NCBI RefSeq assembly: GCF_963920485.1
Contig: NZ_OY986431.1
Coordinates: 558,001 to 622,000, forward strand
Source of the DNA: Cyanobium usitatum str. Tous
GTDB lineage: Bacteria; Cyanobacteriota; Cyanobacteriia; PCC-6307; Cyanobiaceae
Direction of reading: 5' to 3'
Length of the DNA stretch: 64,000 nucleotides
Below the pieces are notes generated by a model. That model searched no databases and had not been told where the DNA came from. It worked only from the letters and a program-made list of their open reading frames with translations. Made by a program: the position numbers and the translations under genes. Each line of letters begins with the position of its first letter. Within the stretch, counting starts at the first letter, position 1. Below are positions 53,472 to 61,046 of this stretch, in pieces.

Positions 53472-54413
53472 TTAAACCGATCCGTATGCCACTTGGCAGG
53501 CGGCATTGAGGAGTTCGGCTTCTTCGGCGTTGCTGGGCTCTTGACCGTTGATTGTGCCCTGGTTGCAATTGGCGGTTAGCTGGTAGTTGTTGCCATTGGC
53601 CTGCGTCACGAAACTCACTGAATTGCTACCGGATGGTTGGACCGTTCCGTATAGCAACTGGTAGTTAGTGTTGGGCACCACAATGTAGGTGGTGTTACTG
53701 CTTACAGCATTATTAACAGAGTCGTTAATGATTGCCGCGGTGGCGAGAGTTGCCACGCCCCAGGCTGCTGCCCGGGTGCCCCACCATCCCCAAGTTGGGG
53801 TTGACCAGCCGCCATACCAGCCGTAGTTCCAAGGGCGTGCCACACCCCATCCGGGCCTTGCCCAGCCTGGGCGTACATTGACATTGTTGATATTGACGCT
53901 TCGGTTCCAGTTGCGATTAATATCGCGATTTATATTCCGATTCACGTCACGATTTACATCGCGGTTTACGTCACGATTGATATTTCTATTGCCGTCTCGA
54001 TTCAGGTCGCGATTGCTATCACGGGTGGCGATTCGCTCACCGCCTTGGCCTGCGCCTGTTAATTGACGAGTGCCAGCTGCTGGACGGTTAGTCGTCTTTG
54101 CCCGGTTTAGGGAAGGCCCACCTGCCCCGCCAGCTCCCGAACCAACCCTGGCATTGTTGCTCCAGCCACCGGTGGGCCGGCTTGAGCCGCGGTTGAGGCC
54201 AGCACCGGCATTGCTGAAACCGCTGTTGCCACCGGCGCGCCTGGCACTGCCACCACCGCCACCACGGGCAAGCAGCTGGGCTGTGCCGTTATCCGGTATG
54301 GGGTTATTCGCCATGGGGTGATCAATGGCAAACGCCGTGCCGAGCGGCAGGGCCAACACTCCCGCTAGCGCCAGTCCCAGGCAACGCCACGGGGTTTTTA
54401 GTGCACGGCTCAT
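53472..54413 (-). CDS. Secreted RDxN-repeat protein, paralogue of 13253-13933
   Basis: A 313-residue exported protein. Signal peptide MSRALKTPWRCLGLALAGVLALPLGTAFA, a Gly/Arg/Asn-rich region, then ten tandem RDxN-type tetrapeptides at residues 131-170. A Trp/Gly-rich patch (RPGWARPGWGVARPWNYGWYGG, WGWWGTRAAAWG) leads into LATAAIINDSVNNAV, then TYIVVPNTNYQLLYG and a two-cysteine C-terminus (ANCNQGTINGQEP; LLNAACQVAYGSV), as in the 13.3-kb paralogue. Its ATG overlaps the stop of the upstream gene by 4 nt. Function unknown. Confidence 0.82.
   Translation of the reverse strand: MSRALKTPWRCLGLALAGVLALPLGTAFAIDHPMANNPIPDNGTAQLLARGGGGGSARRAGGNSGFSNAGAGLNRGSSRPTGGWSNNARVGSGAGGAGGPSLNRAKTTNRPAAGTRQLTGAGQGGERIATRDSNRDLNRDGNRNINRDVNRDVNRDVNRNINRDINRNWNRSVNINNVNVRPGWARPGWGVARPWNYGWYGGWSTPTWGWWGTRAAAWGVATLATAAIINDSVNNAVSSNTTYIVVPNTNYQLLYGTVQPSGSNSVSFVTQANGNNYQLTANCNQGTINGQEPSNAEEAELLNAACQVAYGSV
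53904..54023 (-). repeat. Ten tandem 12-bp units encoding RDxN
   Basis: Codons for residues 131-170 form ten consecutive 12-nt units encoding R-D/N-x-N (x = S, L, G, I, V, V, V, I, I, W). Wobble positions vary from unit to unit, so the repeat is old enough to have diverged, or is kept by protein-level selection. Confidence 0.85.
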
Positions 54414-54904
54414 TTGCCGACCCCCTTGCAGCCGTCGTCGTAGCAGGTGAGATCTATGCGGCCATCAGCGCCGAACTGCACCTTGATCAGGTCGCGGCCT
54501 GCCGTTGCATCAGGACGATCCTCTTTGACACTGTTGAGGTAATTGGGGTTGATCACGCACAGGTCTCGGCCGTTGAAGCAGATCGTGTTCGTAGAGAAGC
54601 GGGCTGCTGCTGAGTCGAGGTTTTTCCAGCTCTTCTTGTTTTCCACCCAAAGGCTCATGCGCACTGGGCTATCGGTGACCCGAATAGTTTCAACTTTTTT
54701 GCCGATGCTGTGCCGGTAGAGGGTTGCATTGCCCTTGTTCACAGCTTCCACCACGCAGGCCTGGGGTTCACCGCCTTTGATTCGGCACGTGGTGTCGAGC
54801 TTGTAGAGGGTTTCTGCTTGGGCTGTGGCTGGAGCTGCCGCCAGCAGGCTCGCGGCAGCGGCCAGCAAGCCGATGCGGCTGCACAAGGGGTTGCGGTTCA
54901 ACAT
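54410..54904 (-). CDS. Secreted cysteine-containing protein of unknown function
   Basis: A 164-residue exported protein: signal peptide MLNRNPLCSRIGLLAAAASLLAAAPATAQA, then LYKLDTTCRIKGGEPQACVVEAVNKGNATLY and later TICFNGRDLCVINPNYLNS and DLTCYDDGCKGVGK. Six cysteines in the mature part can form three disulfides. It overlaps the RDxN-repeat gene by 4 nt (ATGA), so the two are co-translated. No family recognised. Confidence 0.75.
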   Translation of the reverse strand: MLNRNPLCSRIGLLAAAASLLAAAPATAQAETLYKLDTTCRIKGGEPQACVVEAVNKGNATLYRHSIGKKVETIRVTDSPVRMSLWVENKKSWKNLDSAAARFSTNTICFNGRDLCVINPNYLNSVKEDRPDATAGRDLIKVQFGADGRIDLTCYDDGCKGVGK

Positions 54905-55109
54905 GAAGGGCGAATCCCCAACGTCGGTGTGAAGCAATTCCAGGTTGCCTAAGGCTGAGGATTTTGGCTGCAACTTGTAGTCCACAGCTACAAAGGCTGA
55001 CTTTGCGTGAGCCAGGGGATGCAATTGGTGAAAAAGTAGACAAAAAGCCCGCTTGCAATTGCTAGTTGTTATTGAGAATCGCTTGCAAAAGGCGGCGTTC
55101 TTGTTTAGG

Positions 55110-55126
55110 TTGCGAGTCATTCGCAA
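55110..55126. promoter_or_regulatory. Palindromic operator before the Crp-family gene
   Basis: TTGCGA-GTCAT-TCGCAA is a perfect 6+6 inverted repeat, 20 bp before the Crp-family ATG (55146). Read as TGCGAGT-C-ATTCGCA it fits the 7-1-7 geometry of Fur-family sites with one mismatch. Upstream at 55050 and 55080 the 9-mer CGCTTGCAA is repeated 30 bp apart. Confidence 0.6.
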
Positions 55127-55145
55127 TAAGCCCTCCGCTGCGGCT

Positions 55146-55742
55146 ATGAGTTTTCGCTTCCTGCCCGCCGATTCCCTTGCCGCCGTGCGCATGCCGGTTG
55201 GGCAAACCGTGCTGCTTAACCCCTCTCTGCGCCCCTCAGGGAGCTGCATTGAGGTGCTTGATGGTGTGGCCCGCGTCTTTTGCCCCTGCGAGGAAACCGA
55301 GGGGATGACCCTGGCTTTTCTGCAGGCGGGGGATCAGCTCTGTACCGAGCGCCTATGCAGTGAGGGTGTATGCGTCGAGGCGCTCACCCCTTTGAGTTTC
55401 CGTAGTGACGCCATACCCCGGCAGGGGGAAGGCTTTGATGCCGTCAATGAATGGACCTTGCAGCTGCTGCGCATCCGTCACTTAGGCAGCGCTGACCAGC
55501 GCCTGCACGCATTGTTTGGTCTGCTGGTGCGCCGTCTCGGTCGTCGCTGCGGTAGCTGGTGCGATCTGCCGTTTCGTCTCACCCATGAACGGATCGGTGA
55601 ATTGATCGGTACCACCCGGGTTACCACCACGCGGCTGATTTCACGGATTCGCCAGGCCCAACTGCTCGAGGCCCCCGCTGGTGAGGCCGGCATGCGCCTG
55701 GCGCCGGAATTAGTTGAATCCGCCCCTTTGGCTGCCGCCTGA
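55146..55742 (+). CDS. Crp/Fnr-family transcriptional regulator (IdiB-like by context)
   Basis: A 198-residue regulator. The N-terminal domain is a shortened cNMP-like sensor (SGSCIEVLDGVARVFCPCEETEG). The C-terminal HTH is LPFRLTHERIGELIGTTRVTTTRLISRIRQAQ, with the R..T.TR recognition helix of the family. No cyclic-nucleotide binding motif is evident. It lies next to futB/futA; in Synechococcus, IdiB is a Crp-family activator of the iron-deficiency gene idiA (futA-like), so that role is suggested but unproven. Confidence 0.82.
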   Translation: MSFRFLPADSLAAVRMPVGQTVLLNPSLRPSGSCIEVLDGVARVFCPCEETEGMTLAFLQAGDQLCTERLCSEGVCVEALTPLSFRSDAIPRQGEGFDAVNEWTLQLLRIRHLGSADQRLHALFGLLVRRLGRRCGSWCDLPFRLTHERIGELIGTTRVTTTRLISRIRQAQLLEAPAGEAGMRLAPELVESAPLAAA

Positions 55743-55775
55743 TTGGGGGGCTGATCGGTGCCTGATCGGCTGCGC

Positions 55776-57326
55776 TTAGTCGCGCTGCTCCAGGGTGGGC
55801 ACTAGGGCAAATGCCGCTAGCAAGCCAAACGCCATGATCATGACGGCTGGTGCCATTGCGGCACCCACCCTTTCGTCACTGGCGTATTGGAATACACGCA
55901 CCGCCAGGGTGTCGAAATCGAAGGGCCGCAGGGCCAGGGTGATTGGCAGTTCTTTCACCACATCCACAAACACCAGCAGGGATCCCACCAGCAGCGGCCC
56001 CCGCAGCAGGGGCAGGTGAATCCGCCGCAACACCGCCAGCCAGTCGCAGCCCAGGCTGGTCGCCGTTTCGTCGATGCTGGGGGGTATGCGCTCAAGCGCA
56101 GCATCAAGCCCCTGTTTTGAGACGGCGATGAAGCGGTCGCCGTAGCCCCAGAGCAGCAGCAGGACTGGGCTGAAGCCAAGGGGGCCGCCCAGAACGATCA
56201 GCCCGAGGGCCAGCACACTGCCGGGAATGGCGTATCCCAAGCCGGCGATAAAGCTGAGCTGTTGCACTAGCGGCTGGGGGCTCCAGCGCCGGCAGATGGC
56301 CAGCAGCAGCGAACCCAGGCAGGTAACCGCAGTGGCAATCAAGGCCAAGCCGAGGCTGCGGCCTGCAAGCTGGCCCAGTTCTGCGATCGATTCGCTCTGC
56401 AGCCCTTGCCAGCCCTGCTGAATCCAGAGGGCTGGAATGGCCACAGCGATAAGGGGTGGCAGCACACAGAACAACTGGGCTAGTGCGGCGCGCCAGCCCG
56501 CGAGATGCCAAACGTGGGAGCTGCCCGTTCCGCCTTCAAGGTTCCAGCGCCGACTGCGTTGACGCAATTGACGTTCGCTGGCGATCAACACCGCCACGAT
56601 CCCTAGTGCCACCAGTGACAGCAGCGCCGCACCCTGGGGATCGCCATCCACCTGCCAGCGATCGAGGATGCCGGCAGAGAGGCTGGGCACTCCAAGCAGG
56701 CGCACTGCGCCGAGATCGTTCACCACCTCCATGGCGCTGAGGGCAATGCCGGCGCCGATCGAGGGCAGGGCAATTGGTAGGGCGACGCGAAAAAAACTTC
56801 TCCAGGGGCCCACGCCAAGGCTGCGGCTGGCCTCCAGTAGCCGCCTGCCACTGACAGAGAAGCTCTCGGTGCTCAGCAGAAATACGTAGCTGTAGTTAGC
56901 CAGGGTGAGCAGCACAATGGCCCAGCCCAGGCCATGGATGCGCAGGCCCCGGTGGCTGCCCCAGTCGATCAGGCTGGCGGCCAGAAGGTAGGCAGGGAAG
57001 GCCATTGGCACTAGTTGGGCGATGCGCAGCCAGCGCCGGCCTGGGAAGCGGCAAACCGCGGTGAGCCAGCCGATGGCAGTTCCCACCACGGCACCTAAGA
57101 GCCCTTCCCCTACAACCAGCAGCAAGGTGCCCCGAACCTGTCTGAGCCCGTCAAATCCCAGCTCCAGCCTGCTTTCGCCCCTGTTGATCAACACGTCCTT
57201 CAACAGGGTGAGCAGGGGCAATAGGGCGAGCCCACTTGCCAAAATCACAACCAGTAAGAGCCAGCTCCGGCTGCTGGAGCGGCCCGGTCCCTGCGCGGGG
57301 GCGCCTTGGATCGTGGAGGGCGTCAA
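55776..57326 (-). CDS. futB: Ferric iron ABC transporter permease
   Basis: A 516-residue permease with about twelve helices in two related halves, each with the binding-protein-dependent coupling loop (EASRSLGVGPWRSFFRVALPIALPSIGAG; ETATSLGCDWLAVLRRIHLPLLRGPLLVG). It imports Fe(III) with FutA. The apparent start is TTG at 57326, 15 nt after the futA stop; no ATG lies nearby upstream in frame. The ATPase subunit is not visible in the window. Confidence 0.9.
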   Translation of the reverse strand: MTPSTIQGAPAQGPGRSSSRSWLLLVVILASGLALLPLLTLLKDVLINRGESRLELGFDGLRQVRGTLLLVVGEGLLGAVVGTAIGWLTAVCRFPGRRWLRIAQLVPMAFPAYLLAASLIDWGSHRGLRIHGLGWAIVLLTLANYSYVFLLSTESFSVSGRRLLEASRSLGVGPWRSFFRVALPIALPSIGAGIALSAMEVVNDLGAVRLLGVPSLSAGILDRWQVDGDPQGAALLSLVALGIVAVLIASERQLRQRSRRWNLEGGTGSSHVWHLAGWRAALAQLFCVLPPLIAVAIPALWIQQGWQGLQSESIAELGQLAGRSLGLALIATAVTCLGSLLLAICRRWSPQPLVQQLSFIAGLGYAIPGSVLALGLIVLGGPLGFSPVLLLLWGYGDRFIAVSKQGLDAALERIPPSIDETATSLGCDWLAVLRRIHLPLLRGPLLVGSLLVFVDVVKELPITLALRPFDFDTLAVRVFQYASDERVGAAMAPAVMIMAFGLLAAFALVPTLEQRD

Positions 57327-57341
57327 CGCGATGCCAAGTCG

Positions 57342-58406
57342 TTACTCCCAGCCAGCCTGCGTCATCAGTTGCACCGCTTCGCGGTTGCGGCGGCCCAGCT
57401 GCTCCATGGAGACCGGTGAGGCCTTAAAAGTGCCGAATGCCTTCAGGGTCGGGTTGTTCCCCCAGCCCTTGAGTGGGTATTCGTTGTTGGCGGCGGCGTA
57501 GCCCTCTCCTGATTGGGGTGAAACCAGGAACTCGAGCAGACGTTGCGCACCCTCTGGGTTGCGGGAGCTGCGTGTGACGCCACCGGCCGAAATATTGACG
57601 TGCGTGGGGTTGGGCCACACAACTTTCAGCTTCGAAGCGGTGCTGCGCTCAGTGCTGTTCTTGTCTTGCAGCATGCGCGCTAGGTAGTACTGATTGGCCA
57701 CAGCAGCGCCGCACTGTCCCTGTCCCACGGCCCGCAGCATGGGGGTGTCGGAGGTAAAGAAGGGCCGTTTGGTGTTGGCGAGCATGCCCTGCAGCCATTG
57801 CTGGGTGGCAGGTTTGCCGCGCCGCACCAGCTCATCGGCCGTGAGCGACTGGTTGTAGACGCTGGCGCGGTTGCGTAGGCAGAGCTTGCCTTTGAGCTCC
57901 GGACGGCCGAGGTCGGCGTAGCTGCGGATCAGGCCGGGCTTCACGATTGCTGGGTTGACCATTACGGGGCGGGCCCGGCGGGTCAAGGCAAACCAATGCC
58001 CCTTGGGGTCCCGCAGATTGGCCGGCACGTCCTTGTTGAGTTCAGCGGAGCGAATCGACCTAAACAGATTGGCCTCCTGGGCTCGATAAATCCGGGCCGC
58101 ATCCACCAATACCAGCAGGTCGGCTTTGCTGTTGTTGCCTTCGCTCTTGAGGCGCTGGATCAGCTCGTCATCTTTTCCCTCCAGCAGGTTCACCTTGATG
58201 CCGGTGCGTCTGGTGAACTCGCTGTAGAGCTGTTTATCAGTGTTGTAGTGCCTTCCGGAATAGACATTCACTTCCTGGGGGCGGTTATGGGCCATGCCCG
58301 CTACCTCGATGGCACCAGCAAGGGTGGTAACTGCTAGGGCAGAAAAGCCAAGGGATAGGCCCCAGGGGCGGGAACGTTGGCAGCTAGTGCTGGGTGGGTG
58401 AGTCAA
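57342..58406 (-). CDS. futA: Ferric iron-binding periplasmic protein (FutA/IdiA)
   Basis: A 354-residue exported binding protein. After the signal region the mature part has NVYSGRHYNTDKQLYSEFTRRTGIKVNLLEGKDDELIQRLKSEG, the FutA/IdiA signature, with iron-coordinating Tyr residues in YSGRHYNTD and in NQYYLARML. LCLRNRASVYNQSLTADEL and GEGYAAANNEYPLKGW are conserved too. It leads the operon with futB. An Asp/His iron-site difference cannot be judged by eye. Confidence 0.93.
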   Translation of the reverse strand: MTHPPSTSCQRSRPWGLSLGFSALAVTTLAGAIEVAGMAHNRPQEVNVYSGRHYNTDKQLYSEFTRRTGIKVNLLEGKDDELIQRLKSEGNNSKADLLVLVDAARIYRAQEANLFRSIRSAELNKDVPANLRDPKGHWFALTRRARPVMVNPAIVKPGLIRSYADLGRPELKGKLCLRNRASVYNQSLTADELVRRGKPATQQWLQGMLANTKRPFFTSDTPMLRAVGQGQCGAAVANQYYLARMLQDKNSTERSTASKLKVVWPNPTHVNISAGGVTRSSRNPEGAQRLLEFLVSPQSGEGYAAANNEYPLKGWGNNPTLKAFGTFKASPVSMEQLGRRNREAVQLMTQAGWE

Positions 58407-58527
58407 GTTGGAAATGGATTTGGCTTCGACAATGCCCTCAGGCTAAGAACGCTCACGCCTGCCCCCTGTGATCAATGCAAGCCTTGGACGTAACTATTGC
58501 TACGCCCAAGGTGGATTTGCTTCTAGA

Positions 58528-60099
58528 TCAGAAGCGGAACTGGGTTAGAATCACTCCACCCCAAAGATCTTTGTCATTGACCTGGTTTGAACTGTTGGTG
58601 ATGTAGAAGAGCCCTGGAGTGATTGAGATGTTGTCAGTTACCTGGAACTTGTAGAAGAGCTCAAGCGAGAGAGGATCATCTATGCCGCCTCCAGCGCTGG
58701 GGTTTTGCCCAATTGCCACACCGGCGATGTTGCCCTTAACGAAGGCGTCATCCCACTGCAAGCCGACGTACCAGGACTGGGAATCGGCGGCTCCAGCTAC
58801 GCCCCCTGAAATATCAGTGAAGCCATAACCAGCGCTGATCGAGGGGATGATGCCGCTGTCAAGGGGCTGCCAGTAGCCAGCTACGGAGAAGCTGTTGGAG
58901 CTCTGGCCAGAGCTCAGGTTGCTGTTTGCTGTGCCGTTGGCATTGATTGTGCGGGTACCGGTGGTGCCGTTGCGGTAGGCGATGGCTGCTCCCCAGTTGG
59001 GGGCCTTGTAGCCGATCTGAGCCGTGGTGTTGAGGCTGCCATCGCTGTCGAAGATGCCCTCGTTGGAAATCTCACCATCCTGGGCGATGTAGTTGAGCGA
59101 GGCGTTCCAGAAGCCCTGCCCTTTTGCCACCTGTTGCTTCCAAACAGCGCCAAATCCCTGGCCGGTCACTTTGTTGTATGCACCAGGGGTGCCAGCCACG
59201 GCGAAGAAGTCGAGCAGCTGGGAGCGGTAGGCAGTGGGAATAAAGGCGAGAATTTCAGTGTTGCGCACCAGGGCACCGGCGGTAAGCGTGAATTGCTTGC
59301 CTACCGGGAACTGGTAATAGAGGCGATCGATCGACACCGTATCGAGGCCACCAGCACCTGATGCTCCCGCATTAGTGCTGGAGGCTTTATCCAACTTGAA
59401 CAGGCTGTCTCCAGCGTTGAAGGGACTGAAGGCCGTGAAGTTACCCGAGCGCAGGCGGGTTTTGAGCAGGTCCTTGCCGGTGAAGCTGGTATCCAGATTC
59501 AGGCGCAGGTCGTAATTGAAGGTGGTGCGATCTTGCCTGCCACTGGCGTCAGAGTTGTAGTCGGGAACGCCACCCAGGATGAAGTTCACCTCGCCTTTGA
59601 GCTTGGTGGTGGTGGAAAACTGCTGGGCTTCCAGGCTGCCCACCTTGGCCTCAAGTCCGTCGACGCGGCCCTTCAGCACAGCTAGTTCCTTCTTGAATTC
59701 ATCCATCAACCTCTGCAGCTCGTCGGTCACTTCGGTGACACGGTCGAGGCAGGCATTCAAAAGGGCCGCCGCCTCGTAGCGGGTCATGGCCTGGCCACCC
59801 TTGTAGGTGCCGTTGGGATAGCCGGCCACGCAGCCGTATTTCTCCACCAGATTGGTCAGTGCTTGGTAAGCCCAGTCGGTGGGTCTTACGTCGGAAAACT
59901 GGTTGACGCTGGTGACCTGGTTGCGGGAGCGCCAAGCCTTGAGCTCATCAATTTCTTGTTGCTCCATGTAGTCATTGATTGCCTCTCTGCCATTCAGCGA
60001 CGAGATTTCATTGGCAACGGCGCTACCTGGGGCGGCCAAGCTTGGTAAAAGTGCGCCAAAAATGGCAGGCGCAAGCAATAGGCGATGGAACTGATTCAT
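58528..60099 (-). CDS. SOM-type outer-membrane porin (SLH + OprB), copy 1
   Basis: A 523-residue cyanobacterial porin. Signal peptide ends near GSAVA. The SLH domain (ISSLNGREAINDYM; FSDVRPTDWAYQALTNLVEKYGCVAGYPNGTYKGGQAMTRYEAAALLNACLDR) tethers it to peptidoglycan. A coiled coil (VTDELQRLMDEFKKELAVLKGRVDGLEAKVGSLEAQQ) precedes the barrel, which ends LTQFRF. Porins of this type pass small solutes and ions. It lies downstream of the GTGA-N6-TCAC site. The upstream in-frame extension to MCPQW was rejected. Confidence 0.93.
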   Translation of the reverse strand: MNQFHRLLLAPAIFGALLPSLAAPGSAVANEISSLNGREAINDYMEQQEIDELKAWRSRNQVTSVNQFSDVRPTDWAYQALTNLVEKYGCVAGYPNGTYKGGQAMTRYEAAALLNACLDRVTEVTDELQRLMDEFKKELAVLKGRVDGLEAKVGSLEAQQFSTTTKLKGEVNFILGGVPDYNSDASGRQDRTTFNYDLRLNLDTSFTGKDLLKTRLRSGNFTAFSPFNAGDSLFKLDKASSTNAGASGAGGLDTVSIDRLYYQFPVGKQFTLTAGALVRNTEILAFIPTAYRSQLLDFFAVAGTPGAYNKVTGQGFGAVWKQQVAKGQGFWNASLNYIAQDGEISNEGIFDSDGSLNTTAQIGYKAPNWGAAIAYRNGTTGTRTINANGTANSNLSSGQSSNSFSVAGYWQPLDSGIIPSISAGYGFTDISGGVAGAADSQSWYVGLQWDDAFVKGNIAGVAIGQNPSAGGGIDDPLSLELFYKFQVTDNISITPGLFYITNSSNQVNDKDLWGGVILTQFRF

Positions 60100-60203
60100 G
60101 GACTCCTCACAACAGAAGTTGGTTGATGACCACTGGGGACACAACTAGCCATACTTCTATTGGATTTAGCCGATGGGCGTGCAGACTATTGATTCAAAGT
60201 GAT

Positions 60204-60217
60204 GTGATCAATATCAC
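60204..60217. promoter_or_regulatory. CRP-like palindrome before porin 1
   Basis: GTGATCAATATCAC is a perfect inverted repeat (GTGAT-CAAT-ATCAC), matching the GTGA-N6-TCAC core of Crp-family sites. It lies ~105 bp before the porin 1 ATG (minus strand) and overlaps the stop codon of the small membrane-protein gene. The Crp-family regulator at 55.1 kb is a candidate binder. Confidence 0.6.
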
Positions 60218-60357
60218 CGGTTTTGCCTGACTCGCACAGGGACCAGCACGGGTTGCATCAGGCCGCCACCACCGTTGTCATCATCGGAATCGGTGGCGAG
60301 CCAAAAAGCCAAGCCAAACAAGGCGACAACGCCAGAGAAAAGGATCAGCTCGGTCAT
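60214..60357 (-). CDS. Very small single-helix membrane protein
   Basis: A 47-residue protein: one N-terminal helix (MTELILFSGVVALFGLAFWLA), then an acidic loop TDSDDDNGGGG and a basic tail VRVRQNR. The ATG at 60357 is used; upstream frame extension lacks character. It lies between porin 1 and hupE. The function is unknown; acidic DSDDD could bind cations but this is speculative. Confidence 0.55.
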   Translation of the reverse strand: MTELILFSGVVALFGLAFWLATDSDDDNGGGGLMQPVLVPVRVRQNR

Positions 60358-60436
60358 GGCGTTTGATTTCGCTTTGCTAAGCGTAGCTAGCTCAGCGAGG
60401 TGTTTGTGTAACAAAAGCGTCCGCTTGGGACGGTTC

Positions 60437-61012
60437 TCACGCCAACTGCGCAAGCGCTAGCAGTGCTCCGGCGATGCTGAGGGCACCTGCTAGGCGCAGT
60501 CCCCAGCTGGGGGCCAGCTGGCGGATCACGGCGAAACTCGCACCCACCACGGCCGCTGAGCAGAGGCCTGCCCCCAGCCACCAGCCCAGCAGATCTGCGC
60601 TGCTGCCTGTGGCCTCCTGGCCATGCAGCATGGCGTGAATAGCCACTCCACTTGCCAGCACAACGGCCAGCAGCTGGCCCTGGCGAGCAGCCAGCGCTAG
60701 GCCAAGACCAGACACCATCAAGGCTGCTAACACCTCGGCGCCTGGCATGTTGCCCCCTAGGGCCCCATACAAGCTGCCAGCAATGGCAGCGGCTAGGGCC
60801 ACCAGCAATAGCGATGGGCCTGCCAGGGCGGCAGCGCCGCCAACGCCCAGCAGCAACAGCAAGTGGTCTAACCCAAGCAGCGGGTGGCTTGCTCCTGCGG
60901 CAAAGCCCGCGCTTGCCAGGCCATGGGCACCGGCTGGCAGGGTCGCCAACAGGCTGAGGGCCAGGCCAGCGGCGGCGGCCGGGGCCAGTTTGCGCAGGTT
61001 GGTGGACATCAT
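60437..61012 (-). CDS. hupE: HupE/UreJ family metal permease
   Basis: A 191-residue membrane protein with about six helices. AHGLASAGFAAGASHPLLGLDHLLLLLGVG carries the HPLxGxDHLLxxxxVG motif of HupE/UreJ, and IHAMLHGQEA the second His motif. Members import nickel or cobalt, and in cyanobacteria are usually linked to cobalamin or nickel use. The partner CobW-family GTPase gene lies directly upstream on the same strand. Start at 61012 or 61009 (double ATG). Confidence 0.85.
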   Translation of the reverse strand: MMSTNLRKLAPAAAAGLALSLLATLPAGAHGLASAGFAAGASHPLLGLDHLLLLLGVGGAAALAGPSLLLVALAAAIAGSLYGALGGNMPGAEVLAALMVSGLGLALAARQGQLLAVVLASGVAIHAMLHGQEATGSSADLLGWWLGAGLCSAAVVGASFAVIRQLAPSWGLRLAGALSIAGALLALAQLA

Positions 61013-61046
61013 GAAATTGGCTGGATCCTCTGAGTCAGTATCCCGT

